29,597 nt of DNA from J084 sp964471405 (lineage in GTDB: Bacteria; Pseudomonadota; Alphaproteobacteria; Sphingomonadales; Rhodothalassiaceae), in NCBI GenBank assembly GCA_964471405.1, contig CAYYGH010000035.1, positions 1 to 29,597 on the forward strand, in the 5' to 3' direction. The stretch's first letter is position 1, and every line of letters starts with the position of its first letter. This document shows, in pieces, positions 8,384 through 16,178 of the stretch. Made by a program: the position numbers and the translations under genes. Under the pieces are notes generated by a model. That model made no database searches. It had not been told where the DNA came from and was given only the letters and a program-made list of their open reading frames with translations.

Positions 8384-9151
8384 TCAGCCTGATGCCGCCG
8401 CCGCATCCGCCGCCACCAGCCCCTTGAGCAGACGGGCCAGCTGTTCGGGATGCTCGCGCCGGCCGATGGCCCGCGCGCCGATGGCATAGATCCGGCGCAC
8501 CAGATCCTCTTCCTCGGCCAGCCGCTCCAGACGATCGGCCAGCGGCAGGAACACGACATGGGCGAGCAGGGCACCGTAGAGCGTGGTCAGCAGAGCTACG
8601 GCCATCGCCGGACCGAGGCGCTCCGGTGCGTCCAGCTGGGCCAGCATCTCGACAAGCCCGACCAGCGTGCCGATCAGGCCGAAAGCCGGTGCCACTTCCC
8701 CCGCCCGCCGCAGAATCGCCGCCGCCCGTTCCCGCCGCAGCCGGGCCGCAGCAAGCTCGGCCTCCATCACCTCTTCAAAGCCGCCGTCAGCGCCACCGGC
8801 ATCGAAGACCAGCTCGATGGCCTCGCGGAAGAAGGGGTGGGTTTTCAGGCCCGCCAGTCGCTGACGCAGCGGCTGGTTCACAGCCCGGGTCCGCAGCCGT
8901 CCCGCGACCGTGACCACCTCGCGCATCGCCCGCTCGGGGGTGACGCTGCGGCGGCTGAGCGTGTCCTTGAGCTGGGCAAGCGTGCGCAGGATCTCCTTGA
9001 CGGGAAAGCCCATGAACAGCACGGCGATCGTACCGCCGACCACGATCAGGGCGCCGGCACCATTGATGAAGGCACCCGGCACGCCGCCGAGCCAGATGGC
9101 CCCGGCCAGCATCGCGATCGTCACCAGCAGTCCGAACAGCACACCCGTCAC
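8384..9151 (-). CDS. motA: MotA/TolQ/ExbB-family flagellar stator protein
   Basis: Four-helix stator subunit expected to pair with MotB and couple ion flow to rotor torque. The 255-residue product has two N-terminal transmembrane segments (about 4-20 and 30-48), a cytoplasmic charged region (50-145) and two more segments (about 148-168 and 180-205). The family motif around the third helix is PAFGLIGTLVGL, including the proline equivalent to E. coli P173. It is shorter than E. coli MotA (295 aa). It lies between fliN and flbD, so a flagellar role is favoured over a TolQ/ExbB role. No motB is in the window. The ion used cannot be told from the sequence. Confidence 0.85.
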   Translation of the reverse strand: MTGVLFGLLVTIAMLAGAIWLGGVPGAFINGAGALIVVGGTIAVLFMGFPVKEILRTLAQLKDTLSRRSVTPERAMREVVTVAGRLRTRAVNQPLRQRLAGLKTHPFFREAIELVFDAGGADGGFEEVMEAELAAARLRRERAAAILRRAGEVAPAFGLIGTLVGLVEMLAQLDAPERLGPAMAVALLTTLYGALLAHVVFLPLADRLERLAEEEDLVRRIYAIGARAIGRREHPEQLARLLKGLVAADAAAASG

Positions 9152-9202
9152 GTTTTCTGGTCCTCTTCCTTTCAGCTGCCGGCCGGCACGTTCCCGAAGG
9201 CT

Positions 9203-9628
9203 TCAGTGGTCCGACTTGATGATCTCGGTCATCGTCACGCCCAGATGTTCATCCACCAGCACGACCTCGCCGCGGGCCACGAGGCGGTTGTTGACATAGA
9301 TGTCGATCGCCTCGCCGACCTTGCGATCGAGTTCGAGCACCGCCCCGGGGCCGAGCTTGAGCAGCTGGTTGACTTCTAGAACCGTGCGGCCGAGCACGGC
9401 CTGGATCTTGACCGGCACGTCGAAAACCGGCTCCAGGTCCTGGGCTGTGCGGGGTTCCTCGTCTTCGTCAGCCTTGACGTCGAGGCCGGACGGCAGTTCG
9501 TTGAGCGCCACCTCGTCCGTCCCCTCGCCCGAGGATTGGCCGGCGTTCTGATCGGCGCCGGTCGTCTCGGGGGTGCCGGTGCCGTTCTCGCCCCCGTTTT
9601 CGGGCTTGTTGGTTTCGTCCTCGGCCAT
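9203..9628 (-). CDS. fliN: FliN, flagellar switch protein
   Basis: C-ring component that with FliG and FliM forms the rotor/switch and binds FliH during export. Of 141 residues, the first ~65 are a low-complexity acidic, Gly/Thr/Glu-rich leader. The last ~75 form a classic SpoA domain (VFDVPVKIQAVLGRT, LLKLGPGAVLELDR, AIDIYVNNRLVARGEVVLVDEHLGVTMTEI). AAGGAG lies nine bases upstream of the ATG. It follows fliH by 30 bp and precedes motA by 51 bp in the same direction. Confidence 0.95.
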   Translation of the reverse strand: MAEDETNKPENGGENGTGTPETTGADQNAGQSSGEGTDEVALNELPSGLDVKADEDEEPRTAQDLEPVFDVPVKIQAVLGRTVLEVNQLLKLGPGAVLELDRKVGEAIDIYVNNRLVARGEVVLVDEHLGVTMTEIIKSDH

Positions 9629-9658
9629 GGGTTGGTCTCCTTGCTGCTTGATGACCGA

Positions 9659-10294
9659 TCAGCCGTCCGTTCCGCCGCCGGTTGCGTTGTCCTGCTCGTC
9701 AAGATGGCGGGCGACGATTTCCGCGATTTCCGCTTCCAGTGCGGCCAGATTGCGCTCGGCGCCGCCGTCCGGCCATTCGATGCGGCAATCGGCCGGTCCC
9801 AGCGTCTCGTCGCCGAGCAGCACGACATCGCCAAGAAAGCCGTTTTCCAGCTTGAGCTTATCAAGGCGCTGCTCCAGAGGTTCGACAAGGGCTTCCGGCA
9901 CTCGCGCCACCAGCCGCGGTTCGCGCCGGGCGGCGGCCATGGCCTCGGCCAGCAGGGCCTCGATTTCCGCAAGCGGAAAGCGGGCGACGAGGCTCCTGGC
10001 CAGGACGCTTGCCAGACGATGCGCAACGACGGCGGCTTCCTTTTCCAGCAGCGCCTGCAGACCGGCACGATCGGCAAACAGCCGTTCGGCCGCAGCCGCC
10101 AGCCGATCGAGAGCGGCCGCCATCTGCGCTTCCAGGGCCCGGCGCATCTCTTCCCGCCCCTGGGCCCGTCCTTCGGCAAAGCCCTGGGCGCGCGCTGCCT
10201 CCAGCTCTTCGCGGCGACGGCGCTCCTCCTCGGCGCGGCGCCGTTCGGCGTCGTTGTCAAAGGCGGTCGTGAACTGGAACTTGACCGGTGCCAT
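9659..10294 (-). CDS. fliH: FliH/FlbE-type flagellar export regulator
   Basis: Binds and restrains the export ATPase FliI and links it to FliN at the base of the export apparatus. The 211-residue product starts with a short MAPVKFQF segment. A strongly charged coiled coil of Glu/Arg/Ala (about 17-60) follows, containing the GFAEGRAQGREE pattern of FliH/YscL proteins, and then an Ala/Leu-rich helical C-terminal part. Assignment rests on this pattern and on the position between fliG and fliN, matching flbE in the Caulobacter fliF operon. GGGAGG lies upstream of the start. No fliI is seen in the window. Confidence 0.87.
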   Translation of the reverse strand: MAPVKFQFTTAFDNDAERRRAEEERRRREELEAARAQGFAEGRAQGREEMRRALEAQMAAALDRLAAAAERLFADRAGLQALLEKEAAVVAHRLASVLARSLVARFPLAEIEALLAEAMAAARREPRLVARVPEALVEPLEQRLDKLKLENGFLGDVVLLGDETLGPADCRIEWPDGGAERNLAALEAEIAEIVARHLDEQDNATGGGTDG

Positions 10295-10310
10295 GACGCC
10301 TGCGGCCTCC

Positions 10311-11333
10311 CTAGTAGATCAGCTCGTCTTCGGCCTTGTTGTCGCGCAGGATGATCTCGCCGGCTTCGGCCAGCTCCTTGGCCTTGTTGACGATCTCCAT
10401 CTGCGCTTCGTCCACGTCGCGCAGGCGCACGGGGCCCATCGCCTCCATGTCCTCGCGCAGGATCTTGGCCGCCCGCTCGGACATGTTGGAAAAGAAGAGA
10501 TCGCGCAGGGTGTCCGAGGCGCCCTTGAGCGCCAGTGCCAGGCGGTCCTTGTCGATATTGCGCAGGAGGGTCTGAATGCTGCCCGGGTCGAGATTGGCGA
10601 GATCTTCGAAGGTGAACATGAGCGCCCGGATCCGCTCGGCGGATTCACGGTTGCGGTCCTCAAGAGCGGACAGGAAGCGATTTTCCGTGTTGCGATCAAG
10701 GTAGTTGAAGATCTCGGCCAGCAGCTCGTGGCTGTCGCGGCGGCTCGTGCGCGCGAGATTGTTCATGAACTCGATGCGCAGCGTCTGCTCCACCTTGTCG
10801 AGGATGTCCTTCTGGACGGCCTCCATGCGCAGCATGCGCATGACGACCTCCATGGCGAAGTCCTCCGGCAGGGCGGCGAGCACGCGTGCGGCATGCTCCG
10901 GCTTGATCTTGGTGAGCACCACCGCAACGGTCTGCGGATACTCGTTCTTGAGATAGTTGGCGAGCACCACCTCGTTGACGTTACCGAGCTTGTCCCACAT
11001 GGTGCGGCCCGCAGGCCCCCGGATTTCCTCCATGATCTGCTGAACCTTGTCAGGAGGCAGGACACGCGCAAGAAGCCGCTCGGTGGTGTCGAATGACCCG
11101 CGCAGGTTGCCGACGGATGAGACCTCGCGCGTAAAGTCCTTGAAGAGCTGTTCGATGGCCTGGGCGCTCACGCGGCCGAGATTGGCCATCGTGGCCGAGA
11201 GCTCCTTGATCTCCTCTTCGGTAAGCTGCTGCCAGATCGGCTTGCCATACTCGTCACCGATGGCCAGCATGAAGGCGGCGGCCCGTTCCGGACCCGTCAG
11301 CCTTGCCAGCTCCTTCTTGGCTTCTTCGCTCAT
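10311..11333 (-). CDS. fliG: FliG, flagellar motor switch protein
   Basis: Rotor protein that contacts FliF with its N-terminal domain, FliM with the middle domain and the MotA stator with charged residues of the C-terminal domain. The 340-residue product has the expected N domain (LTGPERAAAFMLAIG), the middle-domain motif EYPQ at 131-134 (EHPQ in E. coli), and a C domain with the SERAAKILREDMEAMGPVRL helix carrying the motor charges. Length matches the family. It follows fliF by 50 bp and precedes fliH by 16 bp. Confidence 0.97.
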   Translation of the reverse strand: MSEEAKKELARLTGPERAAAFMLAIGDEYGKPIWQQLTEEEIKELSATMANLGRVSAQAIEQLFKDFTREVSSVGNLRGSFDTTERLLARVLPPDKVQQIMEEIRGPAGRTMWDKLGNVNEVVLANYLKNEYPQTVAVVLTKIKPEHAARVLAALPEDFAMEVVMRMLRMEAVQKDILDKVEQTLRIEFMNNLARTSRRDSHELLAEIFNYLDRNTENRFLSALEDRNRESAERIRALMFTFEDLANLDPGSIQTLLRNIDKDRLALALKGASDTLRDLFFSNMSERAAKILREDMEAMGPVRLRDVDEAQMEIVNKAKELAEAGEIILRDNKAEDELIY

Positions 11334-11383
11334 GGACCTGTCCGTCCCTGTCAGCTCATCCCGTCCGGCAAGCGGAACCGTTC

Positions 11384-13081
11384 CTACTCCTCGGCGTAAA
11401 GCCAGGTGCGGATGATGGCCGTGGCTTCATCGGGGTGCTTGCCGACGATCTCGCCGACCTTGCGGATCGTCGACTCCTGAATCTGCTCTTCGACCTCTTC
11501 CGTGTTGACTGCACCGCCCTGACCACCGACCGCGACCACGTCACTGCCACCGACCCCGGTTGCTCCTGCCGCGCCGGCAGGGCCGGGCAGAGCGCCTGGT
11601 GCCGCGTCTCCCGGCAGGCGGGCGGCTCCTTCCACGTCTCCCGCGGCCAGGGCCTCCCCGGCGGGGCCGGCAAGCTGCGGGGCCGGCGTTGCCTCGGGGA
11701 TCGCCTGGACGAGCCGGTTGACAAGGGGGCGCACCACCAGAAGCAGGACGAAGATCGCCACGATGCCGAAGACGCCAACCTCGACGATGCGATAGAGGTC
11801 CTCCTTGTTCAGGCCGAAGAGCCGGAAGGGTTTTTCGATTTCGACCGGCTCGATCTCCGGCTCCACGAAGGGCATGGAAATGACCTCCACCTTGTCGCCC
11901 CGATTGGCGTCATAGCCGATGGCCGAGCGCACGAGGGCGGCAAGCTTCTCGATTTCCTCATCGGAAAGGGGCGTGAAGACGTCTTCTCCGGCCTCGTTCT
12001 TGCTGTGGTGGCCGTCAACGAGGACGGCAGCCGAAATCCGCTGAATGGTGCCGCGTTCCTTCACAAGGGTGCGCACGGTCCGCGAGATTTCGTAGTTGAC
12101 CGTCTCGTCGGTCTTCTGGCTCTGATTGAGGTTCTGGGCCGCCGTGGCAGCCGGCTGGTTGCCGGGCAGATTGGTGTCCACGCTCACCGGCGTCTCTCCC
12201 GGCTTGCGCTCGCTTGTCGTCTCCTCGATGGTGCGGGTCGAGCGCACGACGGCCGTATCCGGGTCATAGCGCTCCTCGTTGATGGTCGCCGCGCTGGGAT
12301 CCAGCTCGACAGCCACCTGTGCCCGCACGCGCCCGGGGCCCAGAGCCTTTTCCAGCAGCGCCTCGATGCGTCGCCGGAAGAGGGTTTCAAGACTGCGGCG
12401 TTTTTCGTCGAGCGTGGCGGCGGCCGCGTCACCGCCGTCATCGCCGCCGCGGGCAAGCAGCGTGCCGTTCTGGTCAACGATCGAGATCTTGGACGGACTG
12501 AGCCCCGGGACGGCGGCCGCCACCAGATGCTCGATGGCCGCCACCTGCTCGCCCGACAGGCGCGTCGTGGTGCGCAGGACAATGGAAGCCGAGGGCTCCG
12601 GTGCCGTCTGGGAGAAGAGCTCGCGCTCGGGCATCACGATGTGGACCCGTGCGGCACGGACGGACTTGATCTCCTGGATGGTGCGCGCCAGCTCGCCCTC
12701 GATGGCACGCAGGCGATTGATCCGCTGGACGAAACTGGTGGTGCCCAGGCCTTCCGAGCGGTCGAAGATCTCATAGCCGACCACATGTCCGCCAAGCCCC
12801 TCTCCGGCCAGCGTTACCCGCAGCTGGGCCACGCGATCCGCCGGCACGAGGATGGTGCGTCCGCCGTCCTCAAGACGATAGGGGACCTTCATGGCATCGA
12901 GGCGCTCGACGATGCGACCCGATTCCGCAATGTCGAGATCCGCATAAAGCAGGCTCATCTGGGGCTGGGACAGGCGCATCGAGACGAAGAAGAAGAAACC
13001 GATGATCCCCAGCACGATCGCCGTCATCGCCAGCAGCCGTGCAGTGCCGAAATTGGCGAGAATCTGCAGGAATCGGTTCAC
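11384..13081 (-). CDS. fliF: FliF, flagellar MS-ring protein
   Basis: Membrane ring on which the basal body is built. The 565-residue product has transmembrane segments at about 16-36 and 433-451 flanking a large periplasmic region. That region contains the YscJ-type ring modules (around LLYADLD, LPADRVAQLR-like and VRAARVHIVMPE segments). The C-terminal cytoplasmic tail has an Ala/Gly/Pro-rich spacer (about 462-525) and then the FliG-binding end VGEIVGKHPDEATAIIRTWL. First gene of the minus-strand flagellar block. The 875 bp upstream contain a CtrA-like box and a small palindrome described separately, fitting the CtrA-activated, FlbD-repressed control known for Caulobacter fliF. Confidence 0.97.
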   Translation of the reverse strand: MNRFLQILANFGTARLLAMTAIVLGIIGFFFFVSMRLSQPQMSLLYADLDIAESGRIVERLDAMKVPYRLEDGGRTILVPADRVAQLRVTLAGEGLGGHVVGYEIFDRSEGLGTTSFVQRINRLRAIEGELARTIQEIKSVRAARVHIVMPERELFSQTAPEPSASIVLRTTTRLSGEQVAAIEHLVAAAVPGLSPSKISIVDQNGTLLARGGDDGGDAAAATLDEKRRSLETLFRRRIEALLEKALGPGRVRAQVAVELDPSAATINEERYDPDTAVVRSTRTIEETTSERKPGETPVSVDTNLPGNQPAATAAQNLNQSQKTDETVNYEISRTVRTLVKERGTIQRISAAVLVDGHHSKNEAGEDVFTPLSDEEIEKLAALVRSAIGYDANRGDKVEVISMPFVEPEIEPVEIEKPFRLFGLNKEDLYRIVEVGVFGIVAIFVLLLVVRPLVNRLVQAIPEATPAPQLAGPAGEALAAGDVEGAARLPGDAAPGALPGPAGAAGATGVGGSDVVAVGGQGGAVNTEEVEEQIQESTIRKVGEIVGKHPDEATAIIRTWLYAEE

Positions 13082-13157
13082 TGCCCGTGGCCCTTCCTTG
13101 CCCGTTCTTCCGGCCGCCGGTGAGGGCCGGATCTTCGTCGAAGCTAGGTGGCGCGGG

Positions 13158-13172
13158 TAAAGAGGGGGTTAA
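13158..13172 (-). promoter_or_regulatory. CtrA-like box upstream of fliF
   Basis: Read on the minus strand the sequence is TTAA-N7-TTTA, one mismatch from the CtrA consensus TTAA-N7-TTAA, 77-91 bp upstream of the fliF start. CtrA activates the fliF operon in Caulobacter. That this box acts here is inference; no ctrA gene is in the window. Confidence 0.4.
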
Positions 13173-13176
13173 CGGG

Positions 13177-13191
13177 CGGCAGATTTTGCCG
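13177..13191. promoter_or_regulatory. 15-bp palindrome upstream of fliF, possible FlbD site
   Basis: CGGCA-N5-TGCCG lies a few bases upstream of the CtrA-like box. FlbD-type proteins bind short dyad sites and repress fliF in Caulobacter. The exact match to a published FlbD consensus was not checked. Confidence 0.3.
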
Positions 13192-13419
13192 GCAGAAAAG
13201 GACGATTGACCGTATCTTCCGCCTTCGGTCATGCGCTGCCGGATGGGCGCGTCTTTCCGGTAACGGCTCTCCGGCCGCGCCATCCGCCGACGGATGAGGC
13301 ACCTCCTTGCAACGCCTTCCCCTAGGCGTCCTCCACCGGCAGAGGAGGTGCGCCCATATCGCGACATTTCCCTGCCGTGCAGGCCCCGCCGGATGCGGCG
13401 CATGCAGCCGGTGCCCCTT

Positions 13420-13680
13420 CCGCTGGACCCGCCGGTCAAGCCGGCGGATGACGATTCAGGGATCGGTCGTCAGCATCGGTGATCAGGAATCGGCGATCGG
13501 TTGTTCGGCGTTGGGAGACGCCCTCTCGCGTGCGGTCTTCCTGCTGGCGCTCTTTGCCGGGGTGAGCGGGGCGCTCAGCCGGAGGGCATCCCCCTCCTTG
13601 CCTCGTTCGCCGGCTTGAGCGGTGCCTCTGCCCGGCCACGTGTTCTTTTACACGTCATTCGCCGACAAGCGCGGCGAATC
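13420..13680. repeat. Composite REP-like intergenic repeat, copy A
   Basis: Three related palindromic units occur here: an inverted unit at 13420-13453, a degraded one at 13602-13622 and a direct one at 13653-13680. In the direct sense the unit reads CGTCATTCGCCG-N-CGGCGAATC-CAGCGG. The same units in the same order and orientation recur at 17095-17276. They resemble the short hairpin repeats common in alphaproteobacterial intergenic DNA. Confidence 0.6.
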
Positions 13681-13799
13681 GCGCCGACCGGGGAGGACAT
13701 CCATGGGCTTGCGAGCGATCCCGCTTTCCACGAGTCCGGCCCGCTGATCGGCCCGGAGATGGAAAGCCGGATTCACGCGTGATCCGAAAGAGGCATGGC

Positions 13800-13828
13800 T
13801 TGACCGCAGCCGGCTGCGGACATAATGT
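13800..13828 (+). promoter_or_regulatory. Candidate sigma-70 promoter for tRNA-Lys
   Basis: TTGACC at 13800-13805 is followed after 15-17 bases by CATAAT/TAATGT (13821-13828), about 130 bp before the tRNA. The spacer contains a CGCAGCCGGCTGCG palindrome. Confidence 0.35.
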
Positions 13829-13957
13829 GCGCCGCCGCATGGTGCGGCATGCATGGCGGCCGTTGTGCTTTGCGGTGACAGGAGGCGTGTTCCATCTGGC
13901 CGAAGAGGACCGTCTGTCCGACCGGTAAGGGATGAGCGTAACCCTGCAGGCCGCTGC

Positions 13958-14033
13958 GAGCCCGTAGCTCAGTTGGTAGAGCGACTGACTTTTAATCAGT
14001 AGGTCGCAGGTTCGATCCCTGCCGGGCTCACCA
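13958..14033 (+). tRNA. tRNA-Lys (anticodon UUU)
   Basis: A 76-base cloverleaf with acceptor stem GAGCCCG/CGGGCTC, D-loop AGCTCAGTTGGTAGAGC, anticodon arm ACTGA-CTTTTAA-TCAGT with anticodon TTT at 13991-13993, T-loop GGTTCGATCC and an encoded CCA end. Confidence 0.98.
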
Positions 14034-14183
14034 TCCTCCTCATTGCCTGGCTCACCGTATCATCCATCACCATTACGGCAGGCTCCCTCCTTCGAGTGGG
14101 CTGGCAAGAGGAAGAAGGGGGCTTTCTTCAGATGATCATCTCTTTCCGAGCAGGACGGCTTGGTCTTGCTCTCAACGCGATGA

Positions 14184-14233
14184 CAGGTTAGGCTTCCAGC
14201 GGCCCTCGGAGGGAAGCGTAGGCCTGTAACCTG
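14184..14233 (+). other. Predicted hairpin in the leader of the TM2-domain gene
   Basis: CAGGTTA (14184-14190) pairs with TAACCTG (14227-14233), and an inner CTTCC (14193-14197) pairs with GGAAG (14212-14216). It ends 8 bases before the GGGAGGA ribosome binding site, so it could affect translation. It has no terminator U-run. Confidence 0.4.
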
Positions 14234-14254
14234 CCAAGAGGGGAGGAATAAACC

Positions 14255-14674
14255 ATGGCACTTGATGTTGAAGCTGAGCGTCAGCTCAGTGACCGGGACT
14301 TTGCCATCCTTACCGCAGAGCTTGGCCGTCGCCGCAAGAGCACTGGTCTGACCTATGTTCTCTGATTTCTTTTCGGCGGCTTGGGTGTTCACCAGTTCTA
14401 TCTGGGACGATGGGTGAGGGGGCTGATCTATTTTGCCCTGCTGGTTGTGGGATGGTTTGGATTCCTGGGCGGTTTTGTGGGCTCGGTAGCGGCCGAGAAT
14501 GTGGAAGAGGCAACGGGAGCGGTCCTGACATCGACAGCCGGCATTGCCGCCCTGGTCGTCCTGGGGCTGTTCATGCTGTGGGATCTGTTTACGATCCCGG
14601 GGCAGATCCGCAAGGTTGAAGAGAAGGTCAAGGCGCAGCTTCTGCAAAAGCTGCAGACGCAGTCGGCCGGTTGA
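14255..14674 (+). pseudogene. TM2-domain membrane protein with an in-frame TGA at codon 37
   Basis: A strong ribosome binding site (GGGAGGA, seven-base spacing) precedes ATG 14255. The frame reads MALDVEAERQL...KSTGLTYVL, then TGA at 14363-14365, then FLFGGLGVHQFYLGRW... in the same frame to the stop at 14672-14674 (140 codons including both stops). The second part is a clear TM2 domain: two membrane segments joined by the GxHxFYLG motif, with a polar C-terminal tail. In TM2 proteins the residue at the TGA is normally Trp (Y-x-LWFFLGGLG), so one TGG-to-TGA change explains the break. Other genes here use TGA as stop and TGG for Trp, so a changed code is unlikely. It may be a recent pseudogene, a sequencing error or a read-through gene. 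TTG 14381 is an open but unsupported restart. The function of TM2 proteins is poorly known. Confidence 0.8.
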
Positions 14675-14695
14675 GCAGAGAGGCAAGTCGGTAGG

Positions 14696-14733
14696 GTGAG
14701 CGGGGGAGACGAAGAGAGGTCTCCTTCGCTCAC
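14696..14733 (+). other. Intercistronic hairpin
   Basis: GTGAGCG (14696-14702) and GGAGAC (14705-14710) pair with GTCTCC (14719-14724) and CGCTCAC (14727-14733). It lies between the TM2 gene and the next small gene, ending 8 bases before AAGGAGGG. There is no U-run, so mRNA processing or partial termination is as likely as a terminator. Confidence 0.5.
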
Positions 14734-14753
14734 GCGCAATAAGGAGGGTGATG

Positions 14754-15116
14754 ATGACCAGGATCGCCATGCTCGGCAGGATGAGGGTGCTGCCGGTCGC
14801 CGTGATGCTTTTCCTTCTGTTTCTTGGGATTTCCTGCAGTGAAGCTGCGTCCGGGCGCCTCGATGGCTCTTCGAATGAGGCTTTTCAAAAATCCGTCAAG
14901 GAGATGACGCAATCCTTGTCGGGAGAAAAGCGCCAGAAGTTTGAAGAGGCCATGAAGTTTTTCCTCCTGCGGGAATCGTTCAAGCAGGCTTTCGCAGGCG
15001 GTGGCCCTGATGAGGACAAGCTGTTCGAAAGCCTCCGTCAGCAGCTGGGCGGCCTGACGGCTGATGAAGTCATCGCCAAGGCCGATGCGATACGCAATGG
15101 CTCCGGTGAGAAATAG
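14754..15116 (+). CDS. Small exported protein, DUF6694-lipoprotein-like
   Basis: A 120-residue product with an N-terminal hydrophobic signal (about 10-24) ending LFLGISC-SEA. The mature part has the pattern LDGSSNEAFQKSVKEMTQSL, an acidic/lysine helix and LGGLTADEVIAKAD, which resembles the DUF6694 lipoprotein family from memory. The Cys could be a lipidation site, but the -3 residue is Gly with Leu at -4, so the lipobox is poor and a type I signal is possible. ATG 14754 has the best spacing to AAGGAGGG; ATG 14751 and GTG 14748 are alternatives. It follows the broken TM2 gene in the same direction, a pairing I believe recurs for such small proteins. Function unknown. Confidence 0.75.
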   Translation: MTRIAMLGRMRVLPVAVMLFLLFLGISCSEAASGRLDGSSNEAFQKSVKEMTQSLSGEKRQKFEEAMKFFLLRESFKQAFAGGGPDEDKLFESLRQQLGGLTADEVIAKADAIRNGSGEK

Positions 15117-15420
15117 CGCTCCAATGTGACGCAGGCGGGAGGAAATGCCGGCAGGAGGGTGAAGAGCACCTTCTCCCCTTTCGGCTGGGTGGTTCCGTGG
15201 TGGGGCGGGAGGTCGCTCCGCTCATCCGCCGGGGGGGGTGTGGTGTGGCTGTCGGTTGTTGTCTTGCGCATTCTTCTCTTGCCCAGGGGCAAGAGCGGTC
15301 GGTGCCCGGCTTCAGGCGGGGAGAGCAGGAAGGAGTCTTCTTTTCTGTGCAGGCCTTGCAGGCCGCTTTTCCGGCAGATCCATGGCCGCGGCCGCGTGCG
15401 GGAGGCGGGAGGTGCTGGTG
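15117..15420. other. Intergenic region, nothing recognised
   Basis: About 304 bp between the small exported protein gene and the convergent carbonic anhydrase gene. Long frames run through it but have no ribosome binding site, conserved motif or plausible composition. A short CAGGCCTTGCAGGCC direct repeat near 15350 is the only structure noted. Confidence 0.5.
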
Positions 15421-16101
15421 CTAGCGTGAGAGGGCAGGACTGTCGGCTTCTCTTTCGATCGGGGCAAAACGGCCCGTATGCGGATCCAGCCAGTAGAGGA
15501 GGCCGGATGCGATGTCGAAGAGCGCGCCGTCAACGGTGAGGCGTCCGGCAGCCTCGGCCTCCTGCACGAAGGGGAAGGCCCGCGCGCGGGCGACGGACAG
15601 GCGCACGGCCTCTTCCTCCAGCGCGCGCTGGCGTTCGGGCCGGGACAGGCTTCCGCGGGCTGCAATCCTGGTTCGGGCTTCGGCCAGAAGGGCGACCCAG
15701 GGACCGATGAAGTCGCTCCGGTTGCACTCATCCAGGCGATCCAGCGCGGCTGAGACGCCGCCACAGCCCGTATGCCCAAGGACCAGCAGATGCGGCACGC
15801 CAAGCCGCGTAATCGCAAATTCGAGGCCGGCACTGGTGCCGTGATGAAAGCCGTCGGCTTCCGGCGGCGGAACAAGGGCTGCCACATTGCGCAGCACGAA
15901 GATCTCGCCGGGCCCCGTGTCAAACAGGGCAGCCGGGTCCGCCCGGGAATCCGCGCAGGCCACCACCACGGCTCCGGGACGCTGCCCCTCACAGGCAAGC
16001 CTTTGCCGCACCGGAGCCTCTGCCGGCCATCGTCTCTTCCGCCAGCGGCAATAGCCGGCGATCAGCGGGTGGCGCTTGTCAGGAGGAGCGGGATTTGTCA
16101 T
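15421..16101 (-). CDS. Beta-class carbonic anhydrase
   Basis: Cytoplasmic zinc enzyme interconverting CO2 and bicarbonate. With the ATG at 16101 the protein has 226 residues. Zinc ligands are C49 (ACADSR), H110 and C113 (LGHTGCGG), and the catalytic Asp-Arg dyad is D51/R53. The FVLRNVAA and GTSAGLEFAI segments are also typical of the beta class. An upstream in-frame start would extend it into the nadK coding region, so 16101 is preferred. It is divergent from nadK with 77 bp between the starts, leaving room for both promoters. Confidence 0.93.
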   Translation of the reverse strand: MTNPAPPDKRHPLIAGYCRWRKRRWPAEAPVRQRLACEGQRPGAVVVACADSRADPAALFDTGPGEIFVLRNVAALVPPPEADGFHHGTSAGLEFAITRLGVPHLLVLGHTGCGGVSAALDRLDECNRSDFIGPWVALLAEARTRIAARGSLSRPERQRALEEEAVRLSVARARAFPFVQEAEAAGRLTVDGALFDIASGLLYWLDPHTGRFAPIEREADSPALSR

Positions 16102-16178
16102 GCAGAGGCTCTCCGCTGCTGCTCCAGGATGGGCCGAAACTCCGACAAGGTGGTGCGGATCGGTGGACGGTTTCTGGC

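Larger units (their letters stand above)
13082..13957. other. Intergenic region between fliF and tRNA-Lys
   Basis: About 876 bp without a convincing gene. It holds the fliF upstream region with the CtrA-like box, a CATCCG-CCGA-CGGATG hairpin (13281-13296), several copies of an intergenic palindromic repeat (13420-13680), and a candidate tRNA promoter near 13800. Open frames here are short and show no family features. Confidence 0.6.

Noticed and set aside
13082..13957. CRISPR array or phage attachment site near tRNA-Lys
   Set aside because: The repeats are few, palindromic and irregularly spaced, with no cas genes, integrase or duplicated tRNA 3' end visible.
14363..14365. Selenocysteine at the in-frame TGA
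   Set aside because: The expected residue is Trp in a membrane segment, no SECIS-like hairpin is evident right after it, and TM2 proteins are not known selenoproteins.
15126..15539. 137-codon plus-strand frame after the small exported protein
   Set aside because: Runs into the antisense of carbonic anhydrase, lacks a ribosome binding site and has implausible composition.
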